Notes under the pieces: generated by a model
What the model saw: only the letters and a program-made list of their open reading frames with translations
What the model was told of the DNA's origin: nothing
Database searches by the model: none
Shown: in pieces, positions 1 through 10,428 of the stretch
Numbering within the stretch: position 1 is the first letter of the stretch
How the letters are laid out: every line of letters begins with the position of its first letter
NCBI GenBank assembly: GCA_050084515.1
Contig: CM114271.1
Location: forward strand, 21,390,001 to 21,454,000
DNA: 64,000 nucleotides
DNA from: Blasia pusilla
Lineage: Eukaryota; Marchantiophyta; Marchantiopsida; Blasiales
Direction of reading: 5' to 3'
Program-made: the position numbers and the translations under genes

Positions 1-3000
1 GAATCAAATATGTTTCCAGAGCCCTTTTACAGGCCCAAACTGGGATTGGGAGCATTCTTCTGCTGAGAGCTGATTGGAGAGCTAACTGGGGAATTTTAAT
101 TGAATTTGTCTCAAGCAAGTGTTAGGTAAAGTAGCTAACTACTTTGAGGAAGGGTAACTCTTGAGGCGTTTAATGCTCATTGGAATTCCTGGAGTTGAGT
201 GTGCTAAGCAGTGTCACGTGAGGAAAAAAATCAAGGGTTTAGAGAGGTGCGGGGAGCAAGTGAACTGATCAGTAACTTGGGAAAGCAAAGCTGGAAGGTT
301 TCCGCAGGAATGTACGCAGAAGCTTTAGGAAAGAGGGGTCTCCGGAATGGTTAGCAGTGGCATGGCAATTTGTTAAGAGTGTTTCTCTTATGGATTAAAT
401 TGGTGGGCCCTTTCCATGTCGCCTTGTTATCTTATTCCACTTTGAATGATGAGTCTATGTTGTTGTGTGAATCCCTTCGAGTTTGGGGGGGATTCTCCCC
501 TCATGCTTTGGTTTGTGAAAGGAAATCCTCGAGCAAGAAGTAGAGAGAGATTATTAGCTGCATTCTGATTAGTTGTGTAGGATTGCTCTTGCTTTTAAAT
601 GAGAAACCTGAATGCAAGATGGAGATAGGCATTCAAGGTGTTGGATGTCATTGCTATCACTATGGGAACATTGAATATTGAACTTCCAGTTTTTTTATCT
701 GCAAACCTCTCATCTTTATGTGCAAACCTCTGTGATTGGCATACGCAGATACCCTTTCATTTGTTTGTTTCGTAAAAAATGAAAGGAAGTCTATTTGTGA
801 GATCTCCATTGTGAGTAGCATGTAGCTCTCGAGACACTAAATGTGGAAAGTGATCAAACGTGTCTCTAACTACTTGCGCCACACACTTACAAGGCCATTG
901 CAATTCTCAAGAACCACAAAACTAGTTTATGTCGCCACCATATGGCTATGGGGAGTTATTAAAACTATGGTGTGGATATGCGAGATGCTACAAATTAACA
1001 CAACACTTCATAGTGTGATGGGAGTGTCAAAACTCATGAGACTAAAAAAGGGACTTACAAGGCAAAAATTGCACTCAATTTTTTACTCTATAACTTTTGG
1101 AGATGAGTAGCCACTCTTTTATAGAATACCATTTTGTGATGCCCGTTGTCAATTGTTGTGCCATGCCACTTGAGGCCCTACCACCTTGTGTTGTTGTGAA
1201 GTCGCACCATGTTGTTGAGTAATGTGTGGTCATAGCTGTAGCCGCCTTGTATTACTTGTGACCACATCACGTCATTGAGAGAAATTGTATTGTGTCAATA
1301 TTGGGGAGTATGATTGATTGGTGAGTGGAGAAGTTTGGTCAGTTGTATCAGTTGGCTCCTGCCTAGAAGCGACATCGACATTGTGTTTCAGGTTATCCAT
1401 CCTAGGCCCTAGGCCTTTTTGGAGGAAAAGTCTGGTACCGCATCATCTAGAGCATTGAGTGGTTCCAAGTTGTGGGCATACGAGATGGATAATCTAGTCG
1501 TAAGACCTCAAAGGTTTTCAAGGGCCGTGGGGACCATTGAGTTGGACCACTTCCTTGCAGAGTTTTGAAGGTGATGTGACTTCCAGAGGGCAAGGAACTC
1601 CCAAGAGTAAACCCCTTTATAGATTGGAACGACATGTTTCAACATTTGGAGGGGTGGCCTATGGACAACTATCACAAGTTCTTGGCCTCGTTTCAACGGT
1701 AATCAAGGCTTGGAGACATTATTACAATCCACACTGTGTATCGTGGGCAAAGTCGTTCGCAGATGATGAGGAGGAGATGGGAAAGGCTACCTCATGTACT
1801 ACTAGTGAGATCCAAGGAGGGGTAGCCCACTTTGGAACAATTGCATCATCTTGTCAAGTTTGTTTGAGGTTCAACCCCTCGGTTAAGTTCTTCTTCGAGC
1901 CAAAGAGGAACTACGAGGCTCGGGGACTTTACTCTTCATTGGATTACTTGCCCCTGTGCGAGCAAAGATAGGGGCACTTTTATTAAAAAATGGCCAAATT
2001 TTGGAAGTACTGACCACTAAGATAGGGTTTTTTTTTTGCCAATTCCGCGTTGGTACGTAAGCAAGGGGTGACACAATCCAAAATCTAAGTAGAAAAAAAG
2101 CAAGGGGTACAAGTGACTTAACACAGAAAAATATTACATTTTAGATATACATTTAATAAATAAATAAATAATATAATCCCAAAGGAAACAAAAATCTTCC
2201 TTAAACAATTAAATAAAATAAATATTTCCTTGGTTGAATATGTTAAAGTGCATATCTTGGTGAAATATATCAAGTACATAAAGCTATATTTCTAGAGATG
2301 CTTTGGGCAAGGCTTAGGGTCATGTATCGGTGAGGTCATGTAGACACAACCTCATCAAAATACCTCCAAAAAACCTGAAACTTTGTTACGGCATGTATCT
2401 CTGTATCCTTATGATGTTAGATGTTTTTCAGAGCCAAATGATGTTCCAAAACAAAGTTAAAATTCCAAACCATAAAAAACAAAGGAAGATTTTGGAGGCT
2501 TCTTATAAGCCAAATTTCATGATCTAAACCATTCAAATCCTCCTTGGTTTCATGACACATCTCCCCCAAAATTCCCATCTAGATCCAATGGTCCAATTGT
2601 ATGTTACATTCCATCCAACATGGTACATGCGTGTTCATGAGCCGGAGAGCACATCTTTCTCTTAGCTCATATTCTAGTGATGACACTTGGCATGTGCATG
2701 TGTTGAAGCATTTGAAAGAAATCTAGAAAGTTTCATATGTTTTGGACTTGGGGATAGGGAATTAAAAACCAAAGATAATATGTCTTTTGGGATTTTTATT
2801 TTGAAATTGCAACATGAAAATGAAGATCTGAACCGTCTTGCTCATGAGGAACAAGATGGATGTCCAAAATTAAAAAACTTGGGAAGATCCAATGGTGAAA
2901 ATGAAATGAGTTCATAGCAAATTGAGAAATTGTCTCAAGGGAAGAGAGTGGGTTGCTTTTACATGTAGAAGGGCTCTTATATATCTCCAACCCCCCCTTG

Positions 3001-3230
3001 GTTTTGGAATTTTCAGGACCATTGGATCAGAATTATCCAAGGTTTGTGAGCCCTAGGATGGACCTGATTTGATCATGGCCTTTAGATCTAGCCAAGCCCT
3101 AGGATCACTCCCTCCCAGGGACTTTCAGCCACTCGATCAAGCAGGGCTGATCAAGGCCCTTGATTTTGAACGGGGGGGGGCAAAGGGGTAGTCGGACCCC
3201 AATGCCATTCTCTCCCTCATTTTTCGAGTT
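1..3230. other. Unassigned sequence, no supported gene
   Basis: No protein family, RNA gene or element terminus is recognised here. Two open stretches exist on the + strand (841-1110, 89 codons; 1537-1971, 144 codons), but neither has a recognisable motif. Both lie in sequence that reads like old degraded transposon DNA, with short AT-rich tracts near 2100-2280. A G8 run lies near 3173-3180. I make no functional call. Confidence 0.6.
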
Positions 3231-3439
3231 GGAGAGTTGGAAGAGGTGAGAGTTCTCTTTGAAGGCAAAGCCCTGGCCCTTTGGAAAAATCTCCTCCTTT
3301 CTGTTGCTAGTGCTTGTGATTGCGAGAACACTCTCCCCCCTTCAGGTCTGTTGGAGCTCAAGGAGATCTCAAGCACTTGGTTCTCTCCGAGGTTCCTTCA
3401 CATTTTTCTGCAGGTTCTAAGCTCACACTTTGGGGGCTG

Positions 3440-3955
3440 CTGCTGGTGGGAACTCTCGGATGGGTGCTGCATAGTCCAAACTCATTCTGCCTCTGCTATT
3501 GCTATTGCTCTTTTCCCGACTCTTATTGCTGCTGTTGTTGCTAAAGCTCCTGCTGCAAAACAAGTTTTGTCCTCACTCCCTACTGTATCCTAGGCAACCT
3601 CGGACTTGCTCACTCTTGCTAATCCTCCAATTGCTGCATTTCCACTTCTGCAATGGCTCTTACTCACTCCTACTATTGTTTTTGCAATAGCTTTTGCAGG
3701 TTCTATCCTCGTACTCCTCTTCAGCTGCTGCAAGTTCCATCCGCGGACCAGACTTTAGTTGTTGCATTGTCACCTCCTGCAACTCTTGGTCATTGTAGTA
3801 TTATTGTTGTTGTTGGTGCTGCTCCAAGATCAAGTAGGGGTGGTGGTTGCTGTAGAGGCTTCTTCAACCTTGGACTCACAAAGCTGCTGCTGCCATTTCT
3901 CCAGGTAGGGTATTCTCTCTCTCCTCTCCCTCTCCCCCTTGATTATATTTGAAGG
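3440..3955 (+). repeat. CTG/TTG/CTT-rich low-complexity tract
   Basis: The + strand is an imperfect run of GCT, GTT, CTT and CTG triplets, densest at 3490-3560 and 3780-3900. It produces overlapping open frames rich in Leu, Ala, Cys and Ser in all three + frames. That is the behaviour of low-complexity DNA and not of one conserved protein. It passes directly into the palindrome array that follows, so both may belong to one larger repetitive unit. Confidence 0.55.
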
Positions 3956-3956
3956 G

Positions 3957-4985
3957 GCTTTTGTCATAAGACAGAAACCTCCAGGGAGATCCCCCCCTTG
4001 CTTCTCATATTTCTGTCATAAGATAGAAACCTCATGTGGGATCCCCCTTCTCCCCCTACTTCTCAAGTTTTTGTCATAAGACAGAAACCTGAGGGGGATC
4101 CTCCCCCCACCCCTCTCTCCCTCAAATTCTCCCCCCGTGCTTCTCAGGTTGCTGTCACAACACAGAAACCTAAGAGAGGTTCCTGTCTTATGATAGAAAC
4201 CTCAGGTGGGATCCCCCCTCTCCCCCTCTCTCCCTCAAATTCTCCCCCCTGCTTCTCAAGTTTCTGTCATAAGACAGAAACCTGAGGGGGGATCCCTCCC
4301 CTCTCTTCCTCAAATTCTCCCCCCTGCTTTTCTGGTTTCTGTCTTATGATAGAAACCTAAGGTGGGTCCCCTCTCCCCCTCTCTCCCTCAAATTCTCCCC
4401 TATGCTTCTCAGGTTTCTGTCATAAGATAGAAACCTGAGGGGGGATCCCCCCACTCCCCCTTCCCCTCTCTCCCTCAAATTCTTCCCCCCTTGCTTCTTA
4501 GGTTTCTGTCATAAGACAGAAACCTCAGGTGGGATCCCCCCTCTCCCCCTCTCTCCCTCAAATTCTCCCCTCTACTTCTCAGGTTTTTGTCATAAGACAG
4601 AAACCCCCCCTCTCTCCCTCAAATTCTCGCCCCGCTTCTCAGGTTTCTATCATAAGACAGAAACATGAGGGGGGATCCCCCCTTGCTTCTCTGGTTTATG
4701 TCTTATGACAGAAACCTTAGGGGGGATCCCCCTCCACCCCCCTCTCCCAGGTTTCTGTCATAAGATAGAAAACTGGGGGGGGGGGGGGTGTCCCAGTTTA
4801 TGTTTGTCTCTTATTGCTCTCTCCTTGAATTGGATCCCCCCTTCCCCCCTATTCCTGGTTTCTATCATAAGACAGAAACCAGGAACTGAGGAGAGAGGGC
4901 AAATCACTACCTCTCCCTCACTCTCTCCCTAAAATATTTCCACCCTTTTCCCCTCTCTCAGGTTTCTGTCATAAGACAGAAACCT
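3957..4985. repeat. Tandem array of about 15 short palindromes with pyrimidine-rich spacers
   Basis: A core of the form GTTTCTGTC-ATAA-GACAGAAAC, an inverted repeat with 9-base arms, recurs about 15 times. Cores lie near 3960, 4012, 4069, 4148, 4182, 4260, 4335, 4410, 4499, 4580, 4641, 4692, 4749, 4857 and 4960. Spacers of roughly 30-80 bases contain GGGGGATCCCCCC-like palindromes and the recurring text CTCTCCCTCAAATTCTCCCC. Most cores can fold as perfect or one-mismatch hairpins. There is a run of about 14 G at 4777-4790. The array has no coding potential that I trust. It is either a minisatellite or the subterminal repeats of an element. Confidence 0.85.
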
Positions 4986-5016
4986 GACTTGTCCTAGGTT
5001 GTGGCAGTGTTATGAA

Positions 5017-5604
5017 TTGCATATGAATGTGAATTCATTTGCGTTGATCTTTTACTCAGACATGGTAAGACACACTGATAGCAGCTCCTACAAGACCCGA
5101 TCCCCTTTAGATGCTTTCTATTTCCAAGCAACGCTTCAAGCCTTGCCCTTTGAAGTGAAGAAGGCGATCTTCATCAAAGTCCAGCCGATCTCCTTCTTTG
5201 AGCGCATAGCTGCATTGCCACTTCTGTGTCAATTGAAGATTTTTAGTTATGCATGTGGCCATGCACTATTGGGAATGGGACCTTGCGCAGAGGACTGCAT
5301 GCTGGAGGTTTCATGAACAAATTTGTTAGCTATATATGAAGATGGCTGATTTGTGTTGTTGCACAAGGATCGGTACTCCATTTTGGCGTGGTTGATGTTG
5401 GGAGTGGCAGATTGGATTACAATCCATATTTTCCATGACCAGAATGGGTTTTTGGTTGGTGAGGACAACTCTCCTCACATGAGGAAAGATGTAGCTATGA
5501 TCCACCAGGCCATTACCTTCTCTGGTCGTATTGTGTGCCTCCGATTTGAGTATTGCTACATGCCAGAGGGATTGCTGCCACCTGCAAGAAAATTGCTTGG
5601 CTAG
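5017..5604 (+). pseudogene. Fragment of an unrecognised protein gene, two in-frame stops
   Basis: One reading frame carries ordered, protein-like sequence from about 5017 to the TAG near 5602-5604. It is interrupted only by TGA at 5314-5316 and a second TGA near 5346. Recognisable stretches include LPLLCQLKIFSYACGHALLG and, after the stops, GVADWITIHIFHDQNG. Joined, the frame would give about 195 residues with no signal peptide or clear membrane segment. I do not recognise the family. Both stops could have come from CGA by C-to-T change, which fits decay of a methylated sequence. The LTR of the Ty3 element begins 56 bases after the final stop. The fragment could be a host gene relic or part of another transposon. 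Confidence 0.4.
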
Positions 5605-5659
5605 ACGGTATCTTAGGCAGCGGTTGAGAGGATGTTTTTTCCCATGTTGTAGCCGGGTG

Positions 5660-6690
5660 TGTCGCGACCCTCATAACCAAACAACACCAAATAGGCGCAA
5701 AGCAAAACATCAGAACTCAAAGGAACTCACGCTGCGAGGTTTGCGCTTTGGAGAGGCGTTTGGAAAAGTCTCTTGGAAAAGTCTAAGAGACGAAACGCGG
5801 AACAAAGTTGTGCGTTTCATACGTTAGTGGTCGCGACCAGGAAACCTAGACCAAATACGAGCCAAGACTTGAGATGAGTTGAGTCTTGGGAGGTTGGTTG
5901 CCAAAGAGGTGAGAACCAGTTTGGAACACGACTAGCGTTTGGGAGAATCTGACTGTATTTAGGACCATAACGTTGAGCTCCAATATGCGTTCGGGACAAG
6001 TAAGGGCGCGTTGGAAAGATTATCTTAAGACGCTTCCGATGCACTAAAGATCTTAGAAAACGCATAAGTACAAGCTGAGATATTGGCCGAAAACGATTGA
6101 GAGAGCAATCGGGTTGAGGGCCAATTGGAGAGGCCCGGGTGTCTTTCCCTAAATGTAGGGGGCCCCCGGAGATCCCCAGAAGTACTAGTAAGGGAGGACT
6201 CTCTCCGAGATGTCTCGGGAAATGAATCCCCACTTTGGGCGCCAAACGGTGTTTCAGAGGCACGGGATGGAACGGGAGTTTGGCACGGGAACTTGAAACC
6301 CAAACCTGATCCAAGGGAGTGGACTTTGTACGCCACACTTGGATTCCAACCCGAGATTCACTTCGTGCGAGTCTTGGTGAGGAACTCATTGGATGTCCAT
6401 CGGACAGTTGGAACCGCTAGTCGCGAAATGCCGTTTCAGGTTCCTTAACCGACCAGAAAGTCTGTCCCAAGTCTTTCGAGATTTGTCCGTGTTGTAAACC
6501 GCGAAACTAGGAAGGTTGAGCTTGATGAGAGTCCGAGACGAGAACTCGGAAAGTAACCCCGCTGGTTGATCCAAGACCCGACTAACCACAGTGCGTGTTT
6601 GGATGCAGATCAGCATTGAGAGCGTGACCTACTGAACGCACCCTTCCACAACAAACAAGATTAATGTTCAAGGAGAGTAGGCGCACGACA
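5660..6690 (+). repeat. 5' LTR of the Ty3 element (about 1031 bp)
   Basis: It starts TGTCGCGACC and ends GCGCACGACA, the expected TG...CA. The boundaries were fixed by comparison with the antisense solo LTR at 43645-44646, which has the same first and last bases, and by the primer binding site two bases beyond the 3' end. It carries no long open frame that I believe. The promoter should lie within it, but I did not identify a TATA box with confidence. Confidence 0.88.
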
Positions 6691-6692
6691 CG

Positions 6693-6704
6693 TGGTATCA
6701 GAGC
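6693..6704 (+). promoter_or_regulatory. Primer binding site, initiator Met tRNA type
   Basis: TGGTATCAGAGC matches the complement of the 3' end of plant initiator methionine tRNA, the usual primer of Ty3 and Ty1 elements in plants. It begins two bases after the LTR end. Confidence 0.92.
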
Positions 6705-6840
6705 TTATCCTTGATGAGCGTGAACTTGGGGTCGTTGAAGATTTGGACGTTTGGGGAGAACTCAAGGTAGCCGGAAGACCGCGACGCCGAGGAGGAACGC
6801 AAGAGGCGAGGAGGAGATCTGAGAAAGCGAAGACTCGCAA

Positions 6841-7696
6841 ATGGCGACCAAAGGCGAAGAACCAAGGAAACCGCGAGTCAAAGCAAAACATCCGAGAGAC
6901 GAATCAATGACGGACCGAGAGCCAAAGGTGGAATTTGCGACTCCCAAAGTGCCGAGTCCCAGACATGAGGATGTTCCAACCGAAAATCTTTCCGCGGGAC
7001 CTTTGGGTCCAAACTTAAACGATCCGACCTTTTATATCCAAATGATGGGATTGATGAAGGTGATGGCGGACCAGATGGCCGAACAGAGCAAGGTGATATC
7101 GGAATTCAAGTCAAATGGAGCCTCTAGTTCCGGCAAGAAGCTTTGTAAGACTAATTTTCCTACGCCATTCACAGGAATGGGGCGTTCTCGGAAAGTGAGC
7201 GAGTTTCTAACGGAACTCAAACTTTATTTCGAAGCGCAAAAAGCGGATTTAACAAGACAAAGTGATCAGAGCGGTCACGTTTCTGAAGGATCACGCTCTC
7301 CATTGGTGGACAGCTCACCGTAAAGAACATGTAGGTCGTGGGAAAACGTTGAGTTGGGAAGATTTCAAGGAGTTGATTGGGAACCGATTCACTCCGGAAT
7401 ATCAGGAGTATCGCGATTGCATGGAGGTGGTGAGGTTGCGCCAGAGTGGATCCCTTGGCGCTTATGTGCGAGTGTTTAGTGCACTCAAGAGTGCACTTTC
7501 CACGGATGAACATACAAAAAATGTGATCTTCCTAAGTGGACTCAAACCGAGTGCCGAAAAGGCCCTCTTTTGTATGCCTCACATCCCAGAGACGTGCGCG
7601 GATCTTCTGAGACTAGCAGAGTGGATTGGGGACGATGAAGTCCAACACCCGAAACCCTTTGAGCCAAAAAGTTTTTCTAAGTTACCGAAAAACTAA
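6841..7696 (+). pseudogene. gag: Ty3 gag (capsid part), frameshifted
   Basis: The first ATG in good context after the PBS is 6841. An N-terminal charged, proline-rich part (to about codon 80) is followed by FPTPFTGMG and FLTELKLYFEAQKA. The frame then shifts near 7255-7265 to a second frame with ALHWWTAHRKEH, LSWEDFKELIGNRFTPEYQE and VRLRQSGSLGAYVRVFSALK. This is the Retrotrans_gag fold, the capsid of Ty3 elements. A TAA at 7694-7696 ends this piece, but the same frame reopens into the zinc knuckle. One frameshift and one stop make it non-functional as read. Confidence 0.85.
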
Positions 7697-8505
7697 GGGA
7701 CATCCAAGAGGGTTTGGAATGGGGGTGAGCGCGACCACGTAGGGTCTCTTGCCCCAGCAGCGAAACGAGTGGAACTCAACGCAAAGCCAAAAGGGCCGCC
7801 GTTTACGAAGTCAACGAATGCCAAAGTGATTTGCTACAACTGTGGCGAACCCGGACATATGGCTAAGGAATGTGTTAGGCCCAAGGTTAGTAAACCGAGT
7901 ATGATTGCGTTTGCCGCTTTGCATTTATCCGAGGGAGATCTAGATACATCTCTACAAGTCACCAAGAGAACGCTCAATTTGGTTTACCTAGGATCCAGGA
8001 TCGCTAATCGCGATGTGATGTTGCTCGTTGATACAGGTGCTTCGCACTCATTCTTGAGACCGAGAATCGTGAAAACGTTGGCATTACCAACCACCAAGGC
8101 GGATGAACCCATTAGGGTAGGATTCGCGGGAGGCAAGTCCCACCAGACTTCAGATCTGGTTTTAGGGCTAGTTGTGAGATGCGGAGTATTTGAGTTGAAG
8201 GAGAATTTGAGTTGAGTGGTATCGACGGAGTCTTGGGGAACACGTTCTTGGATGCGTATGAGGTGGAACTGAGGTGAAGACCTTTGAGGTTGAGCGTCTT
8301 GGTTAACGGCAAACGGACGGACGTCAGATTGGTTCGCGAGGTGCCTAGGAAGACGGAGTTGGTGAACGCCATCATGAGGACGAGTTTGGCCGAGTTAGAG
8401 GAAGGATTTCTTTGCTTGATGAGACAAGTATAGGATGATGCAAGCGCGAGATGCAGAGATCAGAACTCAGCTTCAAGGAGAATCCCTGAAACACTCAAAA
8501 GAGTT
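7697..8505 (+). pseudogene. Ty3 nucleocapsid zinc knuckle and aspartic protease
   Basis: In the same frame as the second part of gag, CYNCGEPGHMAKEC is an intact CX2CX4HX4C nucleocapsid knuckle (about 7830-7875). It is followed by LLVDTGASHSFL (about 8020-8060), the D-T/S-G active site of a retropepsin. The frame stops at 8213-8215. A neighbouring frame continues with DGVLGNTFLD, which resembles the C-terminal ILG-type motif of these proteases. A second frameshift therefore falls inside the protease domain, and more stops separate it from RT. Confidence 0.82.
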
Positions 8506-9468
8506 GTGAAAGAATTTGGAGATGTGTTGACTAAGGAGCTTCCGACTGAGTTGCCACCACATAGGGCGGTTGATCATAAGATTGAGGTGATACCAGGATC
8601 TCAACCACCTTCAAAAGCACCATATAGGTTGAATCAAGAGGAACTTGCTGAGTTGAAGAAACAGTCGGGTGAACTCCTAGAGAGGGGTTACATCCGAACA
8701 AGCAAGTCACCTTATGGGGCGCCCGTCCTCTTTGTAAAGGAGAAGGATGGGAAGTTGAGACTCTGTGTTGATTATCGGGTGCTGAATAAAGTGACGGTAA
8801 GGAACAACTATCCTCTACCAAGGATGGATGACCTCTTTGATCGATTTTCGGGTGCCAAGTATTTCAGACGGATTGATCTGAAATCAGGATATTATCAGAT
8901 TCGGATTGCCGAAGCGGATGTAGAGAAGACTGCGTGTAGAACGAGATACGGTTTGTTCGAGTTTGTGGTAATGCCTTTCAGTCTTTGTAATGCGCCTCCA
9001 ACGTTTACCACTTTGATGAACTCCATCTTTCATAAGGAGACGGATGAGTTTGTGATCATCTATATTGATGACATACTCATCTATTCGAAAACACTAGAGG
9101 AGCACGCTCGACATTTGAAGACGGTGTTTGAGAAACTTAGGGCGAACAAGCTGTATGCGAATGCGGATAAGAGTGAGTTCGTTTTGACGAAGATCAAGTT
9201 CTTGGGGCATGTGGTTAGTGCGGATGGAGTGAGTCCAGACATGGAGAAGGTAAGCGCAATTGCCGAATGGGAACCGCCTTCCACGGTGAAGGGGATGAGA
9301 AGGTTCATCGGAGCAGTCCAGTTTTACCGGACATACGTGAAGAACTTTTCGGGAATAGTGAAACCTCTCACGGATTGGACCGCAAAGTTTGCCAATACTA
9401 CATGGACCGAGGAAGTGGATAAAGCGTTCAATCGAGTCAAAGAGATCCCCTCGCAGGAACGAATCTGA
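8506..9468 (+). pseudogene. pol: Ty3 reverse transcriptase domain
   Basis: An open stretch of 320 codons covers nearly the whole RT domain. It includes KSPYGAPVLFVKEKDGKLRL, the conserved block LRLCVDYRVLN, RIDLKSGYYQIRI (first catalytic Asp) and the active-site IIYIDDILIYSKT (YIDD). C-terminal parts read FLGHVVSADGVS and RRFIGAVQFYRTYVKNFSG. Catalytic aspartates are intact. The frame is lost near 9455, at the start of RNase H. It is the best-preserved part of the element and the best piece for phylogenetic placement. Confidence 0.93.
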
Positions 9469-9929
9469 AACTTCCGGAGTTTGACCAACCGTTCGAGGTG
9501 CACACGGACGCTAGTGATTTCGCGATTGTGGGAATGTTAGTGCAAAAAGGGAGACCGGTAGCATACGAGAGCAAGAAGCTTAGCGACACCGAAAGGAGAT
9601 GGCCGACTCATGAGAAAGAGTTGTTTGCGGTGGTTCACTGCTTGAGGAAGTGGCGTCACTATCTAGGACTTCACAGGACTCGAGTATTCACCGATAACAT
9701 ATCGCTCAAGTATTTTGAGACCCTGGATCACGTAACGCCAAAGCAACTTTGGTGGCATGATACCTTGGCGTTGATGAATGTGGAGCTAATCCACAAGACG
9801 GGGAAAGACAATGTCATTCCAGATGTGTTAAGTCGCACGGATGAGCACATGCCATCGACGACACAAGTGTTGAGAGCAATGTTCCCTAATGAAACAGACC
9901 TGGAAAGAAGGATTGTGAAGGATACATAG
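9469..9929 (+). pseudogene. pol: Ty3 RNase H domain
   Basis: In a new frame relative to RT, the RNase H residues are visible in order: HTDASDFAIVGMLVQ (first Asp), SDTERRWPTHEKELFAVV (Glu), RVFTDNISLKYF (second Asp), and the terminal motif DVLSR near 9830. It ends at a TAG near 9929. The domain is complete, but it is frameshifted relative to both RT and integrase. Confidence 0.9.
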
Positions 9930-10330
9930 AGGATGCGCAACCAAGGGAGTACCTTGGGAAGTTAAAGCGGGGCGAGAAGGTGGCCAATCTGATTTTGAGA
10001 CACGGCTTGCTAAGGTTCAAGCAGAGGAGGATCTATGAAGGCCAAGGCAAGCTACGGACCAAGGTATTTGTGGAATGTCATGATGGACCTTTGGCGGGAC
10101 ACAAAGGGGAGAAATCCACTCTTGCTGTTTTGACCAAAAGGTTCTTCTGGCCCAACATGAAGGAAGATGTTGCTCAATATGTGAAAACATGCCTGACCTG
10201 TCAGGTGAACCGCATTTCTTATGCGAAGAAACAAGGCTTACTTCATGTGTGGTGGAGGATGGGTTGGCACCATGATGTGATTCATAGATGAGTAGGGTTT
10301 TTCCAATGGCTATTATGAGGCCTCTAATTT
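9930..10330 (+). pseudogene. pol: Ty3 integrase N-terminal zinc finger, truncated
   Basis: VECHDGPLAGHKGEKSTLAV and CLTCQ give the HHCC zinc-binding module. RFFWPNMKEDVAQYVKTC is the usual linker of Ty3 integrases. After about 10250 the expected DDE core does not appear in any frame. The sequence then becomes the unrelated element that starts near 10430. This is a true truncation and not a frameshift. Confidence 0.85.
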
Positions 10331-10428
10331 TGTGGGGAATGACTGACTTTTGCACTCGAGGACACTAATTTTAGGTTTTTGGCAGAGAAGGTGATTGAAG
10401 CGGAGTATGTGTGGGGTGATCATTTGTA

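Larger units (their letters stand above)
5660..10330 (+). mobile_element. Ty3/Gypsy LTR retrotransposon, 3'-truncated
   Basis: The order is 5' LTR, PBS, gag, zinc knuckle plus protease, reverse transcriptase, RNase H, integrase. RT-RNaseH-IN order is diagnostic of Ty3/Gypsy. Coding frames change repeatedly (frame 1, 2, 1, 3, 2) and contain stops, so the copy is dead. Integrase homology ends after the HHCC zinc finger near 10290. No catalytic core, polypurine tract or 3' LTR follows. Within about 140 bases the sequence becomes the next, unrelated element. Two related LTRs occur elsewhere in the window (33848-34687 on +, 43645-44646 on -). Confidence 0.93.

Noticed and set aside
3237-3593. 118-codon + frame in the CTG/CTT-rich region as a membrane or secreted protein
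   Set aside because: The Leu/Ala/Cys richness occurs in all three frames and follows triplet composition. No conserved motif.
3957-4985. CRISPR array interpretation of the regularly repeated palindromes
   Set aside because: The context is eukaryotic, spacers are mutually similar and not unique, and no cas gene is present.
5817-6389. 190-codon minus-strand frame
   Set aside because: It lies entirely within the 5' LTR of the Ty3 element, where LTR boundaries and a homologous copy explain the sequence.
8531-8821. Minus-strand frame across the reverse transcriptase
   Set aside because: Shadow of the well-conserved RT on the + strand.
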